A DNA stretch of 64,000 nucleotides from Apiospora phragmitis (taxonomy: Eukaryota; Ascomycota; Sordariomycetes; Amphisphaeriales; Apiosporaceae), in assembly GCA_038363925.1 (NCBI GenBank), contig JAQQWL010000006.1, positions 662,501-726,500 of the forward strand, given 5' to 3'. Shown here piece after piece: positions 21,873 through 31,094 of the stretch. Made by a program: the position numbers and the translations under genes. Within the stretch, counting starts at the first letter, position 1. Each line of letters starts with the position of its first letter. The notes beneath the pieces are model-generated. The model had not been told where the DNA came from and did no database searches. It worked only from the letters and a program-made list of their open reading frames with translations.

Positions 21873-22769
21873 ATGACTCACACTCCGCTGCATCTCAGAA
21901 CGGACATGGCTCTGACCCGCCGCAGAAAGGTTTTCGGCACGGCTTTGGCAGTCCTGCCCGCCCTTCTTAGCATCACTGTGGACGAAGTTCAACCAAAGCT
22001 ACGACAAATGGTGGCCGAGGCTGAGGACATCATAATTGGCGACACTCTTGGCAGAGACGAAACGGACACTCAGCGCCATTATGCCTTGATAGGCGGCTGG
22101 TCCCATGACTATGTCGCCTGGCACGTGGATATCGAGATTTGGGCCAAGGTATACAAGGAATCGGGTTTGGATGTAGACGGGCCGAGCGAAGCATTTTGCA
22201 ACCTATTCTCGGAACCTGTGCAATCGGCATACCCGTTCGACACCTGGTTGCCTTTGGTGACGGCCGAGCTCGCGGCCCAGCCAGACGAAAACATGCCGAG
22301 CCCACCTGCAGACCTCAAATGTGAGGAAGAGGTCTCACAACCTCGCATAGAGGATATTGCCCCTGAATATGTGGAGGAGGATCCCATCAATGCCCTTGAG
22401 TCTCAGAAGTCTGCCATATTGCGGGCCTCGAAGTGGATGACTACAGTCGATATCATCCCCGAAGGCGGACTGAAGTATGAGTGGCTGGCGGGGTGCTTGT
22501 TGAAGACACTCCTACGCGGCAAATGTTGGACACTGCTGGAGGGCGCCATTGCCAATGGCCAGCTGGACTTGTGGTTTTGCCTTGGAGCTCTCGAAAGCGC
22601 GAGGCTAGTGGGTGTGGGGGATGAATACCAGTGCCAATGCGCCTCTGATCGGTGCCTTCAGCTGTCTGTACAAATGCCAGACACGACGCCTGCGATTCCG
22701 CGAAGCCGCCCGCGCTGTTTAGTAGTGGGCAAACGAGTTGATTTAGGAGTAGATGTACGTACTCAATGA
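21873..22769 (+). CDS. Member 3 of the unrecognised family, intact, with extended C-terminus
   Basis: Uninterrupted frame of 298 codons. The first ATG has context CATCAAGATGA and follows a probable 5'-UTR intron. An internal start at the ATG 33 bases further in (MALTRRRKV) is possible. Block 1 of the family: LTRRRKV at about residue 14, then WSHDYVAWHVDIEIWAK at about 80-97. Block 2: FSEPVQSAYPFDTWLP at about 122. Unlike the other two members it has an acidic linker (about 140-180) and a C-terminal helical region with YEWLAGCLLKTLLRGKCW, LDLWFCLGALESARLVG and a Cys-rich YQCQCASDRCLQL. No signal peptide or membrane span. Function unknown. It is the best intact representative for modelling the family. 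Confidence 0.78.
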   Translation: MTHTPLHLRTDMALTRRRKVFGTALAVLPALLSITVDEVQPKLRQMVAEAEDIIIGDTLGRDETDTQRHYALIGGWSHDYVAWHVDIEIWAKVYKESGLDVDGPSEAFCNLFSEPVQSAYPFDTWLPLVTAELAAQPDENMPSPPADLKCEEEVSQPRIEDIAPEYVEEDPINALESQKSAILRASKWMTTVDIIPEGGLKYEWLAGCLLKTLLRGKCWTLLEGAIANGQLDLWFCLGALESARLVGVGDEYQCQCASDRCLQLSVQMPDTTPAIPRSRPRCLVVGKRVDLGVDVRTQ

Positions 22770-23391
22770 ATTATTACCTACTTACCTCTGCCGTGCTTGT
22801 GTGTTCAGTGATCTTGTACTAGGTGTCCAGGGACGTGACATGACGAGTCTATACATACAAGCAGAAACGAGGAAACCCCTGGAGTTTGGCTCAGCATGGC
22901 CGGACCATACCTTAATTCTCCGATACCATAGGCTATCCTGGAGCACAAGTTGACTGAGCTAGGAAAGTTGTCGTCCAGACCGACTGCACAGGTTGGCTTT
23001 CGCTTTGGCGGAGTTGGGAGATCACAGTATCCACTGCGCAATCGTGTCACGACAAACCATGAACCACAGAAGAGCACGATAGCAGAAAGAAAATACATTT
23101 TCTGGTTGAGCGTGCAACTAATGAATTTACAGTAGCTATGGTTCATCTATCAGATCGGTCATCGGCGCAGCAGTTCTTAATGACAGACGTGAATAACCCG
23201 CCAAGGCCTTTGTGCTGGTCTGTTCCAGTTGCGGAATACCCACTTGCATCATTGGACAAGGGTATCGGGTACCATATCGCCTGCTGTGTGATCTGGCATC
23301 ATTGAGAGAACTCGCAGAAGGTATTGTCCAGTCTTGGCAGCTCGGGCATTAGCGACTTGTCGGAGACGCGACAGCAGTCATCCGCAGCATC
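22770..23391. other. Intergenic region with one weak secreted-protein-like frame
   Basis: The minus-strand frame 22805-23146 contains a hydrophobic start MYFLSAIVLFCGSWFVV and several Cys residues, which could be a small secreted protein. It has no other support and codon use is not convincing, so I do not call it. Confidence 0.35.
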
Positions 23392-23858
23392 TTAGGAGTC
23401 GATCTTCATGGCGTCCTGACTGTCCTCGGCCACGGCGCCCTGACCGTCTCTGGCGACGGCTTCCCGACTGTCCCTGGCGACGGCGCCCCGACTGTCCCCG
23501 GTGACAAGGGTGAGGCGCTCCATGGCCTCCGCCAGCAGTTTGTTCTGTGTTCCCGCGATTTATTAGCGGCGGCACCCAAATGTGATCACCATGGCGTGCG
23601 TTTAACAAGACTTACTTGGCGTCTGCGCTCTGACTTGGCGATTCGGGTAGCAGATCGCGGGCGCATCGAAGGACCCTTCCCCTTCTTCTTGCTTTTGGCG
23701 ATCGCGGAAGCACTCGGAGTCGGGTTGGAGCGAAGGCGACCAGCCCAGGCTCCCTTTTTGCCTCGAGCACGAGCACCTTGTTCCTGGGCGCCATCGGCAG
23801 CGGTAGTGTCGGCAGCGTAAGCATCACGCGACCGATTATTCTTCGACTTCTTAGCCAT
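23392..23858 (-). CDS. Small basic protein with C-terminal 8-residue repeats
   Basis: Two exons, 23616-23858 and 23392-23544. The 71-base intron has donor GTAAGT, branch GCTAAT and acceptor AACACAG in phase 0. The product is 131 residues starting MAKKSKNNRSRDAYAADTTA; the longer frame upstream of this ATG looks like leader sequence. The N-terminal two thirds are very basic (KKSK, RARGKKGAW, KSKKKGKG), as in nuclear or nucleolar proteins. A helix SERRRQNKLLAEAMERLTLV follows the splice junction. The end is built of four 8-residue units (GDSRGAVA, RDSREAVA, RDGQGAVA, EDSQDAMK). It is reminiscent of small ribosome-biogenesis factors, but I see no diagnostic motif and leave it unnamed. Confidence 0.75.
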
Positions 23859-24596
23859 TGCGAAAGGGAGCAATAAGTTGAGAAGCTGTTGGGATCTCAA
23901 GCGAGGTGTTTTTTGCAATTGATGCTGGCGACGGAGGAAGGTGTTGCGGGGGGTGAAGACTTTTTGTTTGAGGTGTGTGTTTTGTGAAAAGGAGGTCAAC
24001 AGATGCAGTCTGGCGCAAAAGAGCTTTTGCATGAAAACCTACATATTTCGAGGTGCTTTCTATGTGCCTGTTTTGAACAGTCTCCTAGCCACCGGAGCTG
24101 CACACATTGAATACCCAACCCCGACTGGATTGCATATCAAGACAATTTCCTCTGTCGGCGCCACCTGAAACCAGCGTCTTGATAATCACATCATGTGATT
24201 GCGTCGAGTTTGCTCCAGCCTCACATTCAAATTATTTGATGCATTTTCTGAGCTCAGTTCATTACGGCTTAGATCTCCATAAATAAGTTAACAATGAGTC
24301 GTCATCTTACTATAGCCATTTACATCACCCCTGCTGGGGATACAGTGCTGTGCGTGTAAGTTATTACGTGATGAAAAGCTTTGCGGGGTGCGAAGTGGAC
24401 GACTTGGGACGGCCTGCAGCAACACGAATAACCAGAAGACGTAACAGTATTATCTATTCTCAATGCTGTCAAAGCAAAAGATGTCGCTGGATGCAAGACT
24501 CCCTTCTAGTCAACCATGCACCTAGGTCTAATCCAACATCACTGCCTGCCAGTCTTTTGGCCAGCCAGGTCTCCAAGAAAACTCTCGAATCGGAAA
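23859..24596. other. Intergenic region, nothing recognised
   Basis: Promoter of the basic protein gene (start 23858) and 3' flank of the ankyrin gene ending at 24597. Short frames without motifs. Confidence 0.45.
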
Positions 24597-26336
24597 TCAG
24601 AGAAAGTAGGCTCCATCGATCTGATTTCTGAGATCATCCGGCATTTGATCATAACGTTCATAGACGTACGTCATACGATCGGAAACCCCGAAGCATGTAC
24701 CGCCTCGCCGAAGAAAGATGCGCGCAACGTCATAGTGCCTGCCGACCAGTGCTCGAAAGAGATAGCTAGGAGACGAGATAGAATCAATTCTAGCGTCAGG
24801 CTCTCTGGAGGTTCCAGAGTCGACAAGAACTTGGAGCAGCGAGAGTTCGGCGGCCCTCGGACCCATTCGAGCATGGCTTTTGGATGTAGCAAGCCTATAT
24901 ACTAACTCGAGTTGAAGAAGCCCATAGCTCTTGTGCCTAGTGAGGCAGGCACCATGGTCCAGAATGAGTTTCACCTTGTATACTGCAATGCAGGGGCGGG
25001 AGGGGATTCCAGCTAGAGTTTGTGACCCATGAGCTCTGGTCATCCTGAAGTCGTGACGAAGCTCGCTACCCAAGTAAAGTGCTTGCACATAAATATCGAT
25101 AAGTGATTGTTCGCCGCTGGGTCTACGCACTCGGGCACCCCCCTCTATGAGGTCTTGAACAAGGGCTCCATTGTCGTTTTCAAGGAGTAAGGCGGATTCT
25201 AGTAGATGAATGGCACCGCCACGTCGCGGATGTCTGGCCTGGACCTGGTAGTTTACATCTGCGCCTTTACTGATCAAGAACCGCACCACCCTCGTGAAAT
25301 CCTTCCTCTTTTCTTTGTAAATCTTGCACCTGGTTATACAAGTTAAAAGCAGGGCGGTCGCTTGGTTCCTCGAAGGATCGCAGGCGTCAGCGCGGTTGAG
25401 ATCGAGACCCATGCCTGAATCTTGTAACATCGCCAATACCTCGGAGATGGCGTCAGAGTATTCTGTCACGATGAGAAACCTGAGGACTTCGAAAATTTCA
25501 TGGCCGAGTCCAGCTAAACAACGTAGCGATTTCGTTCTCTCTTTGGATGCAACAGCAGTGTAGAGGTAGCCACGCGCCGGGTTGTAATGGCCGTTCTGGA
25601 CGAGATGCCGTATGAGGTCGACATGGCCGTAGATGATAGCAACATCGAGTATTGTTACTTCTGAATCTTGGTCAGGATAGGCATCGAGCGTGGACCCAGC
25701 ATCGAGGAGGCGGCGGCTTGCCTCGAGATGGCCGGCGCACACAGCAATAAACAGCGGGGTGCACGATTTGCTGATGCACCCTATAAAAGCGGACCGTATT
25801 CCTCTTCTACCCATGAGCATAGGCATAAACCTCTCTTCCAAAGATCTGCCAAGAACACCGTATTCCGCGCCCTTGGCGATGAGCCATTGTACCGCGCCCG
25901 AATGGCCCCCAGCTGCAGCCCAGTGGAGCGCTGTGAACGAGTTTTCCGCTGGGAAGGGGCATAGGGATCGATCTTCCAGGGAGCTGCCGATGAATATTTG
26001 ACCCTGCAATGATCTGAACTGCACCCTGTTCAGTGCTGGAAGGCCTTCCTTCATGCTCGCAGCGACGCGCTCGAGATGCTGGAAGGCTGCGACTTCACCA
26101 TTGCGCGAAATCTTGAACACAGCACTGCCGTTATCGTGTCGAATGTTGCGCTTGTACAGGGCGTCACCGTAGACCCCAAAAAGCCATTTGCAGGTTCTTA
26201 TCAAGGCGAAGAGTGTTTCATCAGAGTCGCTTCTCATTGCAATGATCAGATGAAGCTCGGGGGGAAGCCGGGCCAATCTCGATGACTTTTGCAGGGCGAG
26301 GTCCTTGTCTCGATCGAGTAGGATATTGCTGGTCAT
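24597..26336 (-). CDS. F-box-like ankyrin-repeat protein (intact)
   Basis: A single uninterrupted frame of 579 codons from ATG 26336. Residues about 20-60 form an F-box-like segment (LARLPPELHLIIA ... LIRTCKWLFGVYGDALYKR). Ankyrin repeats follow at about 132-160 (FTALHWAAAGGHSGAVQWLI), 191-219 (CTPLFIAVCAGHLEASRRLL), 225-254 (VTILDVAIIYGHVDLIRHLV), about 325-363 (VVRFLISKGADVN) and 374-403, with degenerate units to the C-terminus. Such proteins use ankyrins to bind partners and the F-box to link them to SCF ubiquitin ligases. That role is family knowledge, not shown here. It is the intact paralogue of the broken gene at 19161, sharing the LPPE[IL]H ... LY..NI start region. Confidence 0.88.
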   Translation of the reverse strand: MTSNILLDRDKDLALQKSSRLARLPPELHLIIAMRSDSDETLFALIRTCKWLFGVYGDALYKRNIRHDNGSAVFKISRNGEVAAFQHLERVAASMKEGLPALNRVQFRSLQGQIFIGSSLEDRSLCPFPAENSFTALHWAAAGGHSGAVQWLIAKGAEYGVLGRSLEERFMPMLMGRRGIRSAFIGCISKSCTPLFIAVCAGHLEASRRLLDAGSTLDAYPDQDSEVTILDVAIIYGHVDLIRHLVQNGHYNPARGYLYTAVASKERTKSLRCLAGLGHEIFEVLRFLIVTEYSDAISEVLAMLQDSGMGLDLNRADACDPSRNQATALLLTCITRCKIYKEKRKDFTRVVRFLISKGADVNYQVQARHPRRGGAIHLLESALLLENDNGALVQDLIEGGARVRRPSGEQSLIDIYVQALYLGSELRHDFRMTRAHGSQTLAGIPSRPCIAVYKVKLILDHGACLTRHKSYGLLQLELVYRLATSKSHARMGPRAAELSLLQVLVDSGTSREPDARIDSISSPSYLFRALVGRHYDVARIFLRRGGTCFGVSDRMTYVYERYDQMPDDLRNQIDGAYFL

Positions 26337-27907
26337 CGTGGTGGCTTCTTGATATTCAACCAGGTTAATGGGGTCGGATTGGTGCTTCCGAGCATGTGAA
26401 GAGGAAATCGGTTGAAAACGTGCAAACAGCTCAGCTCGCCGAACCCGAGCACAGCGTCCAAGAAGAAGAAGCTACCCAAAAGAATGCTCAATGGATGGGA
26501 GAAGAAGTAATCGAGAAGAGAAATCGCAATGTTCCGTGTTGTCTGATTTGCGGATTTTTCCCGAGGCAGTTGAGCTGTGGTGCAGTCTCGACAGGCAATT
26601 GGACCAACGGTCAATGGTCAATGAAACGATGACATAGAAGGAGGTACATCATCTTCAAATTTTCGAGTCAAAAGGACGCGACTTCCGCAAGTGTGGAATG
26701 GTAATTACTCTGGGAAAAAGGACTTTTCATACTGAGTTTGCAACAGAAATAGCCAAGCACAATGGATATCAAAACACATGCTCGATACTTAGAAAGCTCA
26801 CCAACCAAAAGTATGAGGTTAGCGACTTGTACTCGCAAATATCTACAGAAATTTCAATCATTTGTAACAGTTAGCGGAATCTGAAGCTTCCCGACAAGTA
26901 GGTTGTCTTGCACAACCAAAGTAATGCATTGGATAGACATATCCGTGGTAGCTTCCCGAGCGTGTAAGATGCTACCCGAAGGTGTCATGTAGGTAGCAAT
27001 ACCGGAGAATCACCGTCAACTCCAAAGCTCTAGGATCTACCTAAACATAGAAAAATGCAACTTGAACATGATGGCGTTATGTTTCATCGCAACACCCATC
27101 ACAAGCTCTTGGGAGAGTAACAGGAAGCAATTGCATTGCATGGTGCCACCATCTGAGATGGCGATTTGAGACTAATCCATGCATTCGGAACCAAATTACT
27201 GGAAGACCTATCCATCCATCAAAATCTACTGAATCAACACAGATATGAGAGCGCTCGCACAACAATCTTGTGCTGGAGACAACCGGTAAAGTAACGTGTG
27301 TCTGAACCCCTGAGTAGCGCTTGAGGCTCTCAGGGGATTTGGGCAGATGCACCTCAACGGCTATCTCAAAACTCACCGTCGAGCCAGGCATCTTCTTATG
27401 TGGAAAGTTAATTTCAGCTTTCGTTTAGTGAAACCAAGAAACCCAATCTACGTGCTTAATTGATCGATCCTGATGAAATCCATCTGTGAGTCTTTAATTG
27501 ATGCCGAGCTTCTGTGCAACCTCCTTTCAACGAACGCATTCTGGATGCTAGGCTTAGGGAGGGCGACTTCTTGGTATTTTATGATTGAAATTGATTCCTG
27601 ATCGTCATGAAAGTCATCGTGCGATTGATGAGTGGTGCACGCAACTTAAGCTTTTGTTGTTTTTGAATCTGCCCAAGAAACAAGTATTTTGACCCGGCCC
27701 CGTGACGTCATGCTGCCCCATCATGACAACGTCCATCGAACCTGCAACACTCGCGCTCACCACACTTAGACCTCAACTATCGAAAACCCATTGCTTCAGC
27801 CCTTCTTAATTGAAACGATCATCAATAATTGCATTCCTTTGGCCTGCGCACTTGCTAATTCAGTTCCCCCATACCCCCACCGCGCTCCGGTCGCGCGAAA
27901 CACTACT
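26337..27907. other. Long intergenic region; one weak open frame
   Basis: 1.5 kb without a convincing gene. The minus-strand frame 27077-27391 (104 codons, MPGSTVSFEIAVEVHLPKSP) begins somewhat like fungal amidoligase-type proteins but soon loses similarity. It may be a decayed start. The promoter of the repeat protein at 27908 lies at the right end. Confidence 0.4.
27703..27710. promoter_or_regulatory. Perfect CRE palindrome TGACGTCA
   Basis: The full CREB/ATF consensus lies 198 bases upstream of the ATG at 27908. A bZIP factor of the Atf1/CreA-like stress group could bind it. Inference from motif and position. Confidence 0.45.
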
Positions 27908-28945
27908 ATGGACGCTCCTAGCACCTTTCCTCCGCCGCCGGACATGGCGAAGCGGCTCGCGTCCAAGCACTTTGTGGAGCCAGAGGGCTGGGACGTCGGG
28001 CAGACGGAGAACGACAAGCGCCTCAAGTGGTTGCACGCGGAGCACCGGCGCGCCATGGAGGAGTGCGAGGCGCGCCTGCGGGCCGTCGACCACGACCGGA
28101 AGATGTCCGAGGCCGAAAAGAGCATGGAGAAGCACCGTCTCTTCCACATGCGTGCCATGCAGGAGGCCGACATGCGCCTGGGCGAGGCGCAGTCCTCCAT
28201 CGAGGCCCACCGCGTCTTCCACGCCGAGGCCATGAAGGAGGCCGACGGGCGCCTCGCCATGGCCGACGACAGCATGATCAAGCACCGCGAGTTCCACGCC
28301 CGCGCCATCAAGGAGGCCGATGAGCGGCTCGCCGCCGCCGAGGACAGCATCCAAGAGCACCGGAAGTTCCACGTGGCGGCGATGGAGGAGGCGGACGAGC
28401 GGTTGGCCATGTCCGACGACAGCATGATCAAGCATCGAGAGTTCCACACGCGGGCCATCAAGGAGTCCGACGAGCGATTGGCGGCGGCGGAGGATAGCAT
28501 CCAGGAACACAGAAAGTTCCATACCCAGGCCATGAAGGAAGCGGATGAGAGGCTGGCCATGAAGGACGACAGCATGATTAAACACCGCGAGTTCCATGTC
28601 CGAGCCATCAAAGAGGCGGACGAACGACTGGCCGCAGCCGACGATAGCATAAAAAGCCACCGTATCTGGCACGTGGAGCAGATGAAAGAAGCCGATGAGC
28701 GGCTCAGCGCGGCAGATGATGCCATCGAGAAACATCGTATCTGGCACGCCGAACAGATGAGGGAAGCAGACGAACGACTGAACTCGGCAGACGACAGCAT
28801 GGTAAAACATCGGGTCTGGCACAAGGAGCAGATGGATGAGGCAGAAAAGAGGATACACCTAGCCGAGGATAGTATGAAACGCCATCGGGTATGGCATGCC
28901 GAGCAAATGGTGGAGGCGGATAAGCGCCTGAGTGGGATGGGCTGA
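27908..28945 (+). CDS. Coiled-coil protein made of 25-residue tandem repeats
   Basis: Single exon, 345 residues from the ATG at 27908 (MDAPSTFPPPPDMAKRLASK); the frame is open 39 codons further upstream but without better context. After a head of 78 residues, ten complete 25-residue units fill 79-328 and a partial eleventh unit fills 329-345. Unit consensus: [FW]H..[AQ]MKEADERLA followed by .ADDSM.KHR[EKIV]. Units 3, 5 and 7 resemble each other, as do 4 and 6, so a two-unit (50-residue) block was probably duplicated. The last units change FH to WH. The pattern predicts a long, highly charged alpha-helix with regularly spaced His-Arg and Phe/Trp-His pairs. No signal peptide or membrane span. 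I do not recognise the family. A structural or scaffold role is inference. Long open frames on the opposite strand are a by-product of the repeats. Confidence 0.85.
   Translation: MDAPSTFPPPPDMAKRLASKHFVEPEGWDVGQTENDKRLKWLHAEHRRAMEECEARLRAVDHDRKMSEAEKSMEKHRLFHMRAMQEADMRLGEAQSSIEAHRVFHAEAMKEADGRLAMADDSMIKHREFHARAIKEADERLAAAEDSIQEHRKFHVAAMEEADERLAMSDDSMIKHREFHTRAIKESDERLAAAEDSIQEHRKFHTQAMKEADERLAMKDDSMIKHREFHVRAIKEADERLAAADDSIKSHRIWHVEQMKEADERLSAADDAIEKHRIWHAEQMREADERLNSADDSMVKHRVWHKEQMDEAEKRIHLAEDSMKRHRVWHAEQMVEADKRLSGMG
28142..28945 (+). repeat. 75-base coding tandem repeat array
   Basis: Ten full units and one partial unit of 75 bases encode the 25-residue repeats. DNA identity is highest between alternate units in the middle (about 28217-28590), indicating the most recent duplications there. 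Confidence 0.8.
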
Positions 28946-30003
28946 GGAAACTTTGCAGGTGGTTTCTGAATGTAATGCTTTAGTAATTTGTAATATCAAT
29001 AAGCGGGTAGCATCTATATCGAATTTGAAGCTTCATTTTCCATATTCCACTAGGTCCCTATAAAATGTACATGACTTGTTGATATGCCTGCTCAAGTCTT
29101 TCATCGGGGTTGATTAAAACCACACTCTGGTGGCTTTATCAGGGACTCATAATACTCAACACTTGGATCCTTTTGCCTGATCAAATCACGACTTTGAATG
29201 AAACCAGACATTATTTGGCATCCTTTCTCACGACCTATAAAGAAGAAGAAAAAGAAATAGGTGTGTCGTGGCATTAGTGGTTAACATGCTACCGCTAAGT
29301 CTTTTGTTTTGTATGGGTTAGATTTGAACTCGAAGCCTTTTGAATAGGTTGTCCAAGCCAAATCGCCCATCTAGAGAAGCGCCCACACCCACTATACCAA
29401 TCGGCCACCTGTTTGTTGAAAGATCAGGCATTAATTTGGATATCTAACCTCCCCCTCCAAGTTCGCCCCCCCCCCCCCCTGCGGCCAGAGGCTTCCGGCT
29501 ACATGATCTTCTGCACCAATGACCCTCGTAAGGCAAAGGCCAGGGGGTGACTACGAATGGACATTGGATGGGCTTTGCCAGATTAGCGAGTCTCGACCTG
29601 AATCTTTTCAGCCACCGCCAATGAGAGATTGTGACCCGGGCTCAGCTGGGGCGCCCTAGCTTTCCTGGTCGGCACTTGCTGCAAGAAAGTCGTAGCCAAT
29701 ATCAAGACGAGTATCAGGCATATCATGCATACCAAGCGCGGGCACTCGCCAATCATAGTGACTAGCCCTAGATTTGAGCGCTGCATGGAGAGAGAAATGG
29801 AACTTGCCGCGGATGACTATTGACCGGGCGCCCCTCGCCACGGTTCTGATCAAGAATCCTGACGCTTATCTGTTTCGTCACCGACTATAACAGATCTTGT
29901 TCTTCTCTAGAGCTGCAATGAATCGAAACTTTGTTAAAGGCCGGCTTTTGATTCACGCAACCGCGAGCGTTTTGTGTCGGTAACACGATTCCAACTGCCC
30001 AAC
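28946..30003. other. Intergenic region with tRNA-like fragments and a C homopolymer
   Basis: No convincing gene. It contains tRNA-like pieces (see 29262-29411) and a run of C at about 29466-29480. The frames at 29583-29853 lack motifs. Confidence 0.45.
29262..29411. repeat. tRNA-like/SINE-like remnant
   Basis: Minus strand: TGGCCGATTGGTATAGTGGG (close to 29407) resembles a Pol III A box/D arm, and GAGTTCAAATC (near 29325) resembles a B box/T arm. Plus strand: TGGCATTAGTGGTTAACATG near 29269 also looks like a D arm. Stems do not pair well enough for a working tRNA. A tRNA-derived SINE or tRNA pseudogenes are the likely origin. Confidence 0.3.
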
Positions 30004-30903
30004 ATGTCCAACAACACGACCTCGTTCAACTACACAGACGCCGCGGCCGACATCCAAGCCATCAAGGTCGACGAAGCCGCCTGTTACGCCCTGCCCTTCG
30101 GCGGCATTGGCTTCGCCTCGCACATGCTGACCTACTACATGGCGGCGCTGCTCGTCCTGGGCCGCCAGCCCCTGAGGCCGTGGAAGCGGCTGAGCCACCG
30201 ACGCTCCGACATCGTCCTCGGCTCCGTCCAGCTCGTCATCACAGTCGTACTGACGTCCATCTCCATCCGCCGCTGCTGGAGGTCGTGGCCCTTCGCCACG
30301 CTGGGCGTCTGGATGCTCACTACATCCGTCTGCATCTCGGTCCTGCCCATGATCATGTCCTTCGTCCACAACCAGGGCTTGGAGGTCGAGCGTTGTAATA
30401 AAGCTTACGGAGACAAGGCAGGGGTAACTGCAAGGGTACGTCTTCTGCTTACCCTCCTTGATATGAGTGAGACTGAGAACCAGACTGATTGTGACGATTC
30501 TAGGTTTCCTTGCCTGATCTGGCTAGCCCTCCTCTGGATATTGGGATCACTTGCGGGCGTCGCTGGCACCCTCATGATCTCGTTACCCCACTACTTCGCT
30601 GAGTTGATCAACCACCGATTCGGGCCCCTATTCATCCTAACCTCCGTATTCGCTGGGCTCCTGATGCTGCCCCTGATACTCATGATATGGTCTTGCTGTG
30701 TCCTGTAGGCAAGCGCCAAGTTCGTCTCTGGCACCATTATCTACGTGATCTTGGCAGTGACGGTACTGGCACTGCCCTGGATGTACTGGGCGTTGGGGAT
30801 GATTACAGGGAACTTGGCGGGCATATCGAGTGGTGATGCCAAGGCCCTGTACTTTGGGTACGTCGTGGCCAAGAGGTTAGGTCTGCTGTCACTCTGGAAA
30901 TGA
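30004..30903 (+). CDS. Multi-pass membrane protein of unknown function
   Basis: ATG at 30004 (MSNNTTSFNYTDAAADIQAI). A clear intron at 30646-30708 (GTATTC...CCTGTAG) joins PLFILTS to ASAKFVSGTIIYVILAV in frame and leads to a TGA at 30901-30903, for about 278 residues. A further optional intron, 30436-30483 (48 bases, in frame), would remove a short loop. About six hydrophobic spans are visible: around SHMLTYYMAALLVLG, VLGSVQLVITVVLTSI, LGVWMLTTSVCISVLPMIM, FPCLIWLALLWILGSLAGVA, PLFILTS, and TIIYVILAVTVLALPWMYW. Asn-rich start with NTTS/NYT glycosylation sites and no cleavable signal peptide, so probably plasma membrane or endomembrane. I do not recognise a family. Confidence 0.72.
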
Positions 30904-31094
30904 TGGCTTGTGTCATGAATAGCTTTGTCTTAACGCTGTTGTTCCGGATGTGCTACCATTGCAAGTCCTGATTTTATGGGTCTATTGGCTAGCTGTAACT
31001 ATCAACTCAAAATCCAATCTCTTTTTACACACTTCAAGCCAACTAACTGCGGTCTGGAAAAAGAATATCTGTTGGTTCGCTGGACACCCGTTGA

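Noticed and set aside
22805..23146. Small Cys-containing secreted protein (effector-like) on the minus strand
   Set aside because: There is a hydrophobic stretch, but no typical signal cleavage context, no coding bias and no other support.
27077..27391. Amidoligase-like start MPGSTVSFEIAVEVHLP
   Set aside because: Only a few residues resemble the family. The rest shows no domain, and the resemblance may be chance.
27796..28858. Two long minus-strand open frames (342 and 332 codons) opposite the 25-residue-repeat gene
   Set aside because: They arise because the 75-base GC-rich repeat keeps all frames open. The plus-strand frame has the better start, an ordered repeat protein and an upstream promoter motif.
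30436..30503. Intron ending at TAG 30503 in the membrane-protein gene
   Set aside because: It would shift the frame out of the clear hydrophobic span FPCLIWLALLWILGS. No intron, or the in-frame 48-base one, fits better.
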